Source of the DNA: Dromiciops gliroides | Lineage: Eukaryota; Chordata; Mammalia; Microbiotheria; Microbiotheriidae | Direction: 5' to 3' | Length of the DNA stretch: 64,000 nucleotides | Assembly: GCF_019393635.1 (NCBI RefSeq) | Contig: NC_057864.1 | Span: forward strand, 481,856,117-481,920,116 | In this document: one piece after another, positions 34,601-46,549 of the stretch | Numbering within the stretch: the stretch's first letter is position 1 | Layout of the letters: every line of letters starts with the position of its first letter | Notes under the pieces: generated by a model | The model's database searches: none | The model's input: the letters and a program-made list of their open reading frames with translations, nothing else | Told to the model about the DNA's origin: nothing | Program-made: the position numbers and the translations under genes

Positions 34601-37600
34601 TTAAATAATTTTTCAATCTAGCTCTATGGGCAAGGGAGTGTTGTCTGGCATTCTGATTCCTTGGCGTTCTGTAGATCTTTTAGATAAACAGGCTTCTGAA
34701 TTCTTTTATTTTGTGCCACATTCTATGTTATATTATCTGTTATGGTTATTTGGGAATTTGCCCTCTCTCCCTTGCTGGATTACCAGCTCCATGAGGAGAG
34801 GAAGTAGGTCCCATTCATCTTCACCACACTATAGTCTCAGGAGAGTACCTTGCCCTTAGGGGCACTAGACCAAATATTTGTTCACTCAGTGGTTGTGGTG
34901 AATAGGCTTTAGTGGCATCTCTGGTGGAAGGCTGAATTTCCTAGAAGCAGAGTTGAACTTTATTACTTTGTATGATAGTGGCGTGGTCACCTGGAATAAC
35001 TTTTGTAGACTATAACATAGCTATTTTAGGGTTATTAAAAACACTTAATATCTGATCCTTGGAATTCTCATCTACCAAATGAAGGGGTTAGGTTGAAGGA
35101 CTTCTGAGGTCCATTTCAGCTCTAAATCTGTGATCCTATAATCAACTGAGTCTGGGGATGCCAAACAGATGTTACCATTTAAAAGCCAAGTGAGGCTTTC
35201 AAGACTTGGCCACGGAATTCTTCTGATTTGGGAGTTTTACATAACGTCTCTAAAGTCTAGTTGGGAGACAGATTGTGTACTAGAATTTTCCTCTTCCTAG
35301 TTCTACTAATCACCATGATGGAGAATTAAATAAATCCCTGAAACTCTTTTGGAAGTAAGCAGTGAGTCGGGGGAAGGAAATTTTGGTGAGTAACCAGAGT
35401 ATTGCCAGAGAATTGGTTTATAATACAAGCTCACTCATTAAAAATCTACAGAGAAGAATGTTGGAAAATTACAAGAAATATTGCCTCATTAAACATTGAA
35501 ATGCAGTACAGGGGGAAATGAGTCTCCAGAAAGCTTGTCATGATAACAGCTGAGCCAGAAGAACTTACAGGGGAGAGGAGATGGAAGACAACAGATAGAT
35601 GTGAAAAGGAACAGATCTGCCAGAGTTTGTACCATGACCTGGAGTCAGGAGGACCTGAGTTCACATCCTAGCTGTGTGAGCCTGGGCAAGTCACTTTACC
35701 CTGTTTGCCTCAGTTTCCTCATCTGTAAAATGAACTAGAAAAGGAAATGGCAGACCACTCCAGTATCTGCCAAGAGAACCCCAAATGGGGTCCTGAAGAA
35801 TCAGACATGACCGTCATTGACGGTAGAGCCAACCCCTTACTAAGTTGCACTCTTAACACTCAAGTAACTTACATGCCGTGTCTTTGCATGAACCCTCTCT
35901 GATGCCCAGAATGCATCCCCCCTCTCTCAGGATTCTTAGCTTCCCTCAAGGCTTAGTTCAAATGCAGGAGCCTTTTCTCTCTCCCCTCCCCCCCACCCTA
36001 CCCCCACTGTCAGAAATGAGTGCTTTCTCTCCACTCATATGATTCTGTGTTTCCTTACCTGGGTACACGTTGCATCCTCCCAATAAAAGATAAGCTCCTT
36101 GAGGGCAGGAGCTGTTGCATCTTTGTATTCCCTTTTTTTTTTTTTTTTTTTTTTTGGTGTGGCAGTTGGGGTTAAGTGACTTGCCCAGGGTTAAGTGTCT
36201 GAGGCCGGATTTGAACTCAGGTCCTCCTGAATCCAGGGCCAGTGCTCTATCCACTGTGCCACCTAGCTGCCTCTGTATTCCTTTTTAAAAAAATAACACT
36301 TTTTTTTTTTTTGTAGGACAACGAGGGTTAAGTGACTTGCCCAGAATCACACAACTAGTGCATCTTTGTATTCCAAGCAGGGCTGCCTGCTTAGCTAGCT
36401 CCTGATAGGTTGAAAAAACTCCCAAAGAGGTGGCAAGAGGGGATGTCAACACCCGTGGGTGTCAGGACCAACCATTTCATCTACTCCAAGTCTTTTGAGA
36501 GTGAGGTGTGGACGTTCCAGTAACAGATACAAATATCAAAAGGGAGCCTGGGCCTGTAACAGATCACGTCTTTAATGAGTGGCCTGTAGAACGTAGGGAC
36601 TAGCTGAGCATGTCGATTACAAGAAAGCATTGGACTTGGTAGGGGCAGAGTCGGCCTCAAAGACCTCCCTCCCTCCCCAAAGGGTTCAGCTGCAGTGTTC
36701 AGCAAGTTCACCGGGAGGTTTTGAAAGCAATCTTTGAAGAGCTGCTAGTTGATGATCCATAGCCAGAGAGGGTTATTAGGCGCGTGTTGGTGGTGTTAGA
36801 AAGAAGGGCTGTTCAGGTAGCAGGAGCTTGGGAGCATCGTAGGGATGGCCCAGGTTCCCAGACCCAGTGCTCTCCGACTGTCCCTTCCTGTTCTCTTTGG
36901 CCAGCTTATTGGCCACTAGAATGCCCATCTGTGATGAAGTCACAGAATTTGAGTTGGAAGGGACCCCGGGGGCACTGAGGAACCCATACGCACAAGGAAT
37001 TCCCTTTGTAATGCCCCTGAGAAGCATCAAGTCAGCTGGCCTCAGCTCAAAGACCTCCAGGGAGGAGGAACCTTTGGACAGCTCTGATTGATGGGAAGTT
37101 TTTCCTCAATTTGTGTCTTTGCAGTTTCCCTTCTTGGTCCTAGTTCTGTCCTAGGGTGGGGCTGGGGGGTGCTAAGCTCTCTTTGACAGCCTTCCAGATA
37201 TTGAAAGGCAGCTATGAAATGCTCCCCAAGTCTTCTCTTCCCCAGCTCAGCAGCCTAGCTCCTGATCCTGATCCCCAGATGACCTGGGCCGCTACCATCT
37301 CAGCAGCCTCACTCTGGACTGTTGTCCATCTTATCATTGTCCCCCCTAAATGGTGAATTGAGCAGAGCAGAGGACAGGGAGAAGCTGTGCCTCTTAATAT
37401 ATCTCCAGATCCAATGAGCTTTTTTTGGCCACGTTGAACTGCTGACTCAGACTGAGCTTGCAGTACTCCAAGACCCCCAGCTCTCTTTCAGCTGAACTGC
37501 TGCATACACATGCTTCCCCTGTCCTGTACATTTGGAGTTGATTTTTTTTAAGCCCAGTAGAAGACCTTATAGTTATCTCTGTTGAATTTCATCTTCTCAG

Positions 37601-40600
37601 ACTCAGCACAGTGCTGTAGCCTTTCATGGCCTTTTGGATTCTTACTCTCTCATCCATTATCTTAGCCAGCCCTCCCAGATTTGCATCCTATAAAAATGAG
37701 CATGCCATCCATGCCTTTATCCCAGCCACTGATGAAAACGTTCAGTAACATAGGGCCCTGCCACAGTGACACCAAATGATAATTAACCTGTTGAGTCCTG
37801 TTCTTCAACCCCTTAAGATGACCAGTTACCCTCATGTAATTGTATTGACTAGGCCACATCTATCCATCTAATAAGGAGGGATACTTTATCAAATTCTTTT
37901 TTAAAAGTCTAGGTAAACTATATGCATTGCATTCTCTCATTTACAAGTTTAATAACCCTGTCCAAAAAAAGAAGTGAGGTTAGTCTAGCATGCCCTGTTC
38001 TTGTGGAAACCAGGCTGGCTGGCTCTTTGTCATAATTTCTTCCCTTACTAGTGATTCATCTTTTTTATATCTAATCCAGAATTTCCTCAGAAATCCAAGT
38101 TAAGCTCACTAGTTTATGGTTTGCAGATTCTGTCCTCTTACCTCTTTAGAAACTTGGGGCCAGATTGTTTCTTCTCTGGTCTTGTGGTGCCTCTCCCCTT
38201 TCCTGTGGTTCTTCCCATATGATTGACAGTGGCTTAGCAGTCCCATCTGCTAATTCAATGCTGGGAGAAATTGTTTGTTTGGGCCGTGGGATTTGAATCC
38301 ATCAAGGGAAGTGAGGTGCTTTCTTCTTAATCTTACTTATCTTGGCTATCAGTGCCCAAGGATTCATTTTTTTTCCCTCTCATTTCCTGTGTAGAGGTCA
38401 TTCTCCTTGGCAGAGAAAACAAGCCAAATAAAGATTGACTAGTACTGCTTCATTGGCAGCCAAGAAAGCAATTGCAGTCTTAGACGGCATTCGGAGATAC
38501 ACAAGCTCCAGGAATAGGGCATGAATGGATAGCGGTTCTGTATCCTCCTTTAGTCAGACCACATCTGGAGTGTCGCGGTCAGTTCTTGATGCCACAAAGA
38601 AAAGATATTAATAAGCCAAGGCATGTGCTGAAGAAGAGTATCAAGAAAACAAAGGGCTTGGAGTTCATGCCCTTTGGTGGTCAGTTGGAGGAAATGAGAA
38701 TGCTTAGCCTACGGGAGACATAAAGGAAAAATAATAGCTCAGTTACCTTCAACTATTGAAGGGTTGGCTCATGCAAAAGGGCTTATTCTGGTTGGCTCCC
38801 AAAGGCAGAACTGGGAGTGGTGTGTAGGAGTTGTAGAGTCAAATTGAGGGTTGAAATAAGGGAAATCTGCCTTAAAATTGGAGCTGTCTCCAAGTGGAAA
38901 GGACTGCTTTTGCAGGTAGTGGGTCCCACCTCATTGGTATTCTCTCCTCGGGTCAGGTATTAGCTTGGTTAGGTCCCAACCTACCTTCCTGTTACCACAT
39001 CCCTGCTTCCTTTCCTGCTCCCTATGATTGAGCCAACTGACCTTCCTGCTTTCCTTACCCAGTCCATTCCTTCTGCTTTCTGACTTTTTCCCTGGGTGTC
39101 ATACTAGGTCTGGCCTTGACTGTCACCTCACCTCCACCTTTGCCAATCCCTTGTTTCCTTCAATTCACAGCTGCTTCCCCCCCCCCAAAAAAAAGAAATT
39201 TACCTTGTATAGCAAGCATAACAGATAAAGAGCTATCCTTGAATACCATGACCCTCCTGAATCAGACCCACCTCCCCTCAGGAGCGTTTGACCCAGCACT
39301 CTACACACTGTGGTGGCCAAGTGGATGAGTGAGATGAGTACCTGTACCTTGGATGGGTCCTGCTTCTGGGCCCAGAATTTAGGAGAAGAGTCGACTGACT
39401 TGTATTTGTGTAAATGCTGGTGTTGAAAAGTACTTTCAGCAATTCTGTACCATTCCTTGCTCCCAAGAGTCTCATGCTCTTGGTGATGCTGTATGGACAC
39501 CTGGTCTTGGGACAGTGAGATCTCAGAAGAATCACAATTGTAGGTGACCAAAATAGCAATGGAAAAATCAAATTTTTTCTCTGATTTTTGTTTATCTAAA
39601 CATTTATTGTCTTTTACTTTAAAAGCTCTTCTAGTGATGCACTAGCTCTTCTAGTAACCTCAGGAACTCTGTAGTTACCATCAGAAAATGTTGTAGAAAT
39701 GACTTCATTAAAAGTAGAGCAGATGGTGGGGTGTGTGATCTTCGGAGTGCATTTTCTCATTTTTTGTGACCTGTCTTAAAGCTTTTTGGCTCCTGCAAAC
39801 CTACTACCAACTCACATAAGACAATGGGGAAATACAAGATCATTCCAAATGTTTCAGTCAGCAAGCATTTATTAAGGGCTTACTATGTGCCAAGCACTGG
39901 GCTGACGGTTAAGGATACAAAGAAAAGGCAAAAACGGTCCCTGCCCACAAGGAGCTCCTGGTCTGATGGAGAAGGTGCTCTGCAAACAGTTTTATGCAAA
40001 TAATACGGTCACCTGGAAGTAATCTTAGGAGGCAGGAGGGTGTGGGCAGGGCCTGGGCAAGGCCTGCTGCAGAAGGTGGGGTTGGGGCTCAGCTTCTGAA
40101 CCGGGAAGTGTGGGGCCAGATTCCATCTTTAAATGACTTTTAATCCATTAAAATGGAACGTTCCTGGGTGTGCTGTTTGGCTTTCTGACACATGGCTTGA
40201 CACCAGTTCTGAGGCTTCTTGCTCAGTGAAGGCCCAAGGAAAGGGGAAATGTGGATTTCCTGTTAATTGGTCATCTCTCTCTTTCTCCCTCCTTTTTGCT
40301 GCCCTCAGTGGTGTTTCATGCCCCGCCTCCGGCCAAGATCAAGCGGGAGCTGCATAGCCCTTCTGCTGAGCTGTCCTCCTGTAGCCACGAGCAAGGCGTT
40401 GGTGCTAACTATGGAGAGAAGTGCCTCTACAACTATTGGTAGGTGGACGGGGTCCCGTGGGAGCAGCTGCCAAATGGGGCATTCTTGCCAGGACCCAGCC
40501 TGTGAGGACTTGAATTGTACATGGGGCTATTGTTGTTCTGAAAAGAAATGCAGAAATCACTGCTGTTGGAGGGGCCTGAGAGTCTTGAAATGATCCCCTT

Positions 40601-43600
40601 AAAAGCCACAAAGCAAATGCCTCCCCACCCCAGCACTTGGGACCTTCCTTTTCTCCTGCCCCCCACTCCCTTCCACTGTTAGAGGTCTCTCAGTCTGTCC
40701 TATGTTAATGTGAACTTTAACCACCAAAGATGTGATCTAGAAATGGGAGGAGATGAATAAGGCCTTGCTGCTGTGCCCTTTACTTAAGGAATATCCAGGC
40801 CTTTGGGAATAAGGGTTACTGGAAATCATTCTTTGCTCTAAATCCACTAAATGTAGATCTGCCTGACAAAGGGGGGAGGGACGGGAGGAGAGGAGTTGTG
40901 TTATTTCTAGTAATGGTCTAGCAGAAATAAACTCTTGGGTAGAGAGTCTGGTTAATTTCAGGTAATTATAACACAATACATCATGCGGTATGTAATATAT
41001 TAAAAGGAAACTATGGGTGGTATATCTGAGTTTCCCCATGCTCCCAAAAAAAAGCTCTAATGATTATTTAAAAGAAAAAAACCGGAAGCAGGGGCTAAAA
41101 TTATCTTTGAGAAAATCACTCCAAGTGTTAAGTCAGTGACGCAGCCACTTTTCTGAGGTACAAACATTCCCTTGGGGCCACCAGCAATTTCACTGTGTTA
41201 ATGCTCTCACTTCCTGACAACAATGAGATGCAAACAAGCGTTGGGAGGGCAGGGTGGCCATGCCAGTGGCCTACTTGCCACATTATGGTCATCTTCCTTT
41301 TCTCTTCTGTTTACAGTGCCTACGATAGGAAGCCCCCCTCTGGGTTCAAGCCATTAACCCCTCCCACCACCCCCTTGTCACCAGCTCATCAGAATTCCTT
41401 ACTGCCCCCTCCCCCTTCAGTGCAGGCTTCCGCCCACGTTCCCACGGCAGGCCCTGTGCAAGGTGTGGGCCCGGCCCCTGCCCCAGCCCCCGGCCCCACC
41501 CCTACTCCTGTCCCTGCACCCCACTCCCTTCATGAACCCAGACAACAGCAGCAGCAGACCTTTGCCATCCCTCGGCCACCACAGCAACCCATGCCGATGC
41601 CAAAGATGATGCCTGAAAACCAGTACCCATCTGAACCGAGGTAGGTGCTAGTCTGGGTCTGCAGGCCTGCCCTTCCACCCTTCTCTTCTGCCGCTTGCCT
41701 GGGAAGCACAGGCAGAGGGTAGCCCTGGGTACCACCCCTCCTAATGTCGCCGTCTCCTTGGGAGGCATCAGAGATAGTCCCTGTGGTTTTATAAGCATTT
41801 CCCCATCCTCACAACCCACCACTAATAGCTAGCCGAGGGCCTTGGGGTCGTTTTCTGGGCATTCTCTTACTGCCTTTAGCTTCCGTATTGGGGCCGATCT
41901 CCGAGTGAGAGGCTCAGCAAACAGCTTCATTATCTGTATTAGCCAAGTACCTTATACAAGGTGGTGTGGTACAGTGAACAGAGCATTGGACTTGGAGTCA
42001 GGCAGATCTGGGTTCCAATCCCACCTCAGACATTCACAAGCTGTGTGGGCATGTCACTGAGCTGCTCTGTGCCTCAGTTTCCTTATCTGTAAAACAAAAG
42101 GCTTGGTCTCAGTGGCTTCTAAGGTCCCTTCCAGCTCTGTCTGGGAGAATACTGACGCACTTCACAACAGGAATCTTCTGGTGTTTCCACTTTCCTATGA
42201 GAAAAATGGAGGCACAAAGACCCATTCAGGATCATAGGAAAGCTGGAGCTGGCCTCCTTACTCCCAGCCAGTTCAAATCCAGGGCTTGGGGTGGTTTTGA
42301 ATTTGCACTGATCTGACCTCTCCTCTTCCCTGCTGAAGGTGAACTGGGCCCTCGCTGCATGGCCCTGTGGAGTCACGTGACCCACCTGGGCTCTTCCCAG
42401 CCTTGGGATGTGGGCAGGTCACCTCACGTCCAAAACAATCGCTCAGGCCCCTCTCCTCACTCCCCACTTCCCTTCCCTGGCTGTTGGAAAGATCAGTGAG
42501 CAAAAGAGGCTTGTAAAAACCATGAGGTCGCCTCAGAAACAGAACCCGGGGCGGTGGCCGCTGGCAGGCTGCTGCTGTCCCATCCCTGACCGGTAAGGTC
42601 CCGCCTGGCGCCTTCTTTCCCTGGGCCTGAGAAGGGAAGAGCCGGGATCCATAGTGCACTGGGGCGGGCACCAGGCGCCAGCACCATGTTCTTTCTTTCC
42701 TCCTTTTCACCCCATTGAAGTCAGGATGCTTCTCTGCAGCCACCATCCTGTAAGGGCACAAACAACATAAACTGGACCTCGACAATCTTATTTCTGGTGG
42801 AGGGGCCTGGGAGAATGGTTACTAACGAAAGCCCATTCTTCCCCACCTTGATTGGCTCAGAGATGGCGGTGCTTTTATTCATTCAACAATCAGATGCTAA
42901 GCAGCCGTGCTGGGTGTGGGAGGCCCAGACAAACCCAGAGCGGTAGGGAGGCTCTCGCTTTATTTGGATAACCATTGGCAAGGGGAAGTGGCTTCAGTTA
43001 AGTTCAGTCAACGTTCAGTAAGTCCTTTCTGTGTTTGAGGTCTCTCGGATATGGGCCAGCTAAGATTCAGAGCTGAAGAGCCCAGCTTCCTAATTCATCG
43101 CCAGGCCGGCCCATCCAGTCCTCAGGACGTAACCTTGGAGAACCCAGCTCTGTCATTGTCCTTCCCTTTAGGCTGGATGGGGCCCTGCCCTCAGGGAGCT
43201 TATGTTTACAAGTGATGAGAATAGAAGTGAGAATATAGAAAGTACAGCCAAGAAAAGGCTCCCAAGGCAGAGAGATTTCCAGAGAGGGAGAGAATTCCAG
43301 GCTTGGGGCACCAGGAGGGCTTTAGAAAGAAGCCAGGGTGCCCGGGAAGGCATTTCGGGCAGACAAAGGACACTTGAGGCCAGAGAGTGTTGGACAGGTT
43401 TAGAGAATGGCGTGTTTCATTGTGGCCACCCCACAAGAGAAAGTGAAGCAGACAAGCCCAATGGGATCCCGAGGAGGAAGGAGGCCCTCAAGTGAATTAG
43501 CACCCTCAGTTCAGTTCAGTAAACATTTATTAGGTACCTACTGTGAGCCAGGCACTGGGCTACATGCTGGGTATACGGTTCAGAAAGGACAGATAGTTCC

Positions 43601-46494
43601 TGCCTCAAAGGGCTTCCAGTCTAGAAGGGAAGCCACACACCAGGGGAGGCTGGGAAGAAGGCAGGGGTAGGGGGGCCTGGGGAGCTGCTGATGCCAAGGT
43701 CTGAGCCCTCTAGAAGGAAGGCTTCGGGAGTTTATTGTTCCACCCTCCAGCCTTCCAGTAAGGAGGAGAGGACCTGATGGAGTAGGAAATGAAGGAATTA
43801 ATAGAGAAAGAAAGGAAAAACATTTATTAGGTGCTTACTGTATGCCAAGAACTTCTGGGAGGGAAGGGGCCCTGCTCTCACTGTTACCTCCAGGATGCCA
43901 TGGGAAGTTTCCGTTTGGCAGCAAGCTCTTCCCAGGGGGTACTTGGCTGCCTTACTGCTTTTACTTGACTCCCCTCTAATCTGTTCGTCCATCTCTAACC
44001 ACTGGCCTTCCTTTGTCCCAGGCCGGGAATATTCTGCCCCTCCCCCTGGGACTCTTAGCTCACCTGGCTTTTAGGTTCAGCCCAGATCCCCCCTTGTGCC
44101 CCTCTCCACCAGGGCCTGCCCTCTGAGAACACCTTCCTCTGACTCCAGATAGATCTGGCGTATGTCTAGTTATGTGCACGTTATCTCCCCCATTAGAATG
44201 GGAGCTCCCTGAGGGCAAGAACAGTATTTTTCCCTCTGTGCCTCTATGATGCTTAGCATCCTGCCTATCCCTTGAGGATGCTGTTGGCCAGGGAATGTTA
44301 TTCTGGTTTGATTGTCACAGGGATTGTGAGTGGAGCCAGAGGGTAGTACATTGGCATGTCGCTTCTGGGTGCAATGTCAGGGGTTTAAACTATGGCTCCA
44401 GTACTGGGTGGGGGGGACACATGCAGCTAAGGGGTTCCTCATCACTAGGCAATGGGGAGCCACTGAAGGGTTTTTAGCAGATTAGCAGAGCCAAACTTCA
44501 GGAAAATCAGTCTGGTAGGTTGGGTTTAGAGAGACTGAAGATGTTCAGTCACTTGGTCATGACCCCATGGACCACAGCACACAAGGCCTTTCTATCCTCT
44601 GCTATTTCTCAAAGTCTGTCCAAGTTTACATTCATTGTTTCTATGACGCCATCTATCCATCTCATCCTCTGCCATCCCTTTTTCCTTTTTCCTTTTTCCT
44701 ACTGGGTCTTTTCCAGTGAGTCCTGTCTTCTTATCATGTGGCCAAATATTTAAACTTTGGCTTCAGTATTTGACCTTCCAGTGAATAGTCTGAATTAATT
44801 TCTCTAAAGTATTAGCTGATTTGACCTCCTTGCTGTCCAAGGGACTCTCCTAAGTTTTCTCCAACACCACAATTCCAAAGTGTCAGTTCTGTAACCCTCG
44901 ACTTTCCATCTAGTCCAACTCTCACAGCCATACATCACTATTGGAAGAACCAAAGCTTTGACTCTACAGCCCTTTGTTGGCAAGGTGATGTCCCTGCTTT
45001 TTAGTCTGCTGTCCAGATTTGCCAGAGCTTTCCTTCCAAGGAGCAGGCAGCTTTTAGTGTCAAGGCTGCAGTCACTATCTGCAGTGATCTTTGAGCCCAA
45101 GAATATAAACTCTAACACTGCTTCCATTTCTTCTCCTCTTTGCCAGAAAGTGACGGGAACTGTTCTGGCCCATAGTAGCCTATGTAATGATCGTCTGAAT
45201 TTAAAGTCACTGATTTTCATCCATTTAAGATGTTGACATTTAACTTTTCCATCTCCTGTTTGACCATATCTAGCTCACCTTGCTTGGGTCATAGAGCTTA
45301 CGTCTTCCATTACAGGTTCCCATACAATATTGATCTTCACAGCACTGGACTTTCCCTTCACCCCCAGACACATCCCCAGCTGAGCTGTCTTTCTTGCGGC
45401 TTTGGCACAGTCACTTCATTAGTTCCAGAGCTCTTTGTTGTCCCCCACTCTTCCCCAGTGGCATATCGGATACCTTCTGACCTGAAGGGCTCATCTTCTG
45501 TTGCCCTCTTTTGTCATTTTGGTACTGTCCATGGGCTATTCTCGGCAAAGATACTGGAGCGATTTACCATTTCCTTCTCCAGTGGAGCCAGTAGATCCTT
45601 TTGTCAGAACAATCTACTATGACCTGTCCATCTTGGGCAAACCTGCACAGCCCAGCTCATAGTTTCATTGAGCTAGCCAAGCCCCTCCGCCATGACAAGG
45701 TACTGATCCAGGGGAGACTGGAGATAAAGCTGTGCTGCCATACTCTTAGTTTCACCAACGTTGCTTCTGCAGTCCCGCCATTGCTTATGGAGGAGATCTA
45801 TGTAAACAGATGGAAGTCTTTTTAACAGGTTAGACTAAGCTCCCATCATTAGAAATAACATTCTTACAGGGAATGTTTATGCTGTGTAGTTGAAGAAAAA
45901 ATGGAGACTCCGGGCAAAATTGCAAAATTTTGTCTTCTGTACACTTGTTCCTTGTTCCTTTCTGGCACCTTTTAACTCCTTAAACCATTAAGTCTCTCCC
46001 ACCCCATCTCTAACACAAACAAGCCAATGATAGGGCGTTTCTGTGTATATTACTGTAAGAGAAGTATTGGGGCAAGTCAAATAGGAATCTCAGAAAGGGA
46101 TGATGAAACTAGGAACTGGAGCCTCACAGACCAGAAAGATTTGGGACCCAACAGGAGATGGAGTAAGATTTGTCTCCTTAATTCTTGAAGAAAAAGAATC
46201 GGATGATATGTCTTTCTTTGTCATATTTACCTTGTTAAGGGAGGATATTCCCTGGAAAGTACTGTAGGGGTCTGTTCCACCTGCACTTGGGAGGATAGGG
46301 AAGAAGTAGTATCAACCCCAACTCCATGCCTTAGTAAAGCAGGACCTTCCATAGGGTTCAGGGGCCAGGAGCAGGCCCCTGCCTAGCTTTGACAAGGTGG
46401 CAAAGAAACCACTGAGTTTAGCTGCCTGCTACTTGTGAAAGCTTTGAGATCCTGGAACCCTGGGCTCTGCTACTCACAAGTTACCCAGCCATCC

Positions 46495-46549
<55 letters not shown>

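Larger units (their letters stand above)
14013..40308 (+). other. ETV5: ETV5 intron 5, 26.3 kb
   Basis: Runs from donor GTAAGC at 14013 to acceptor GCCCTCAG ending at 40308. It holds SINEs, CR1/L3, L2 and RTE-like remnants listed separately. Stretches with no repeat or gene that I recognise include 14100-15300, 18480-20500, 22000-24700, 26190-28980, 29500-31300, 34430-35600 and 38970-39850. None of the open frames in these stretches has a recognisable protein domain or splice context. Confidence 0.85.

Noticed and set aside
41195..41316. In-frame ATG upstream of ETV5 exon 7 as an alternative start
   Set aside because: The frame runs through intron 6 and its acceptor; no promoter-like sequence is present, so this is readthrough, not an alternative first exon.
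42273..42785. 170-codon minus-strand open frame in intron 7
   Set aside because: No recognisable domain; overlaps other random frames and part of it abuts a MIR-type SINE.
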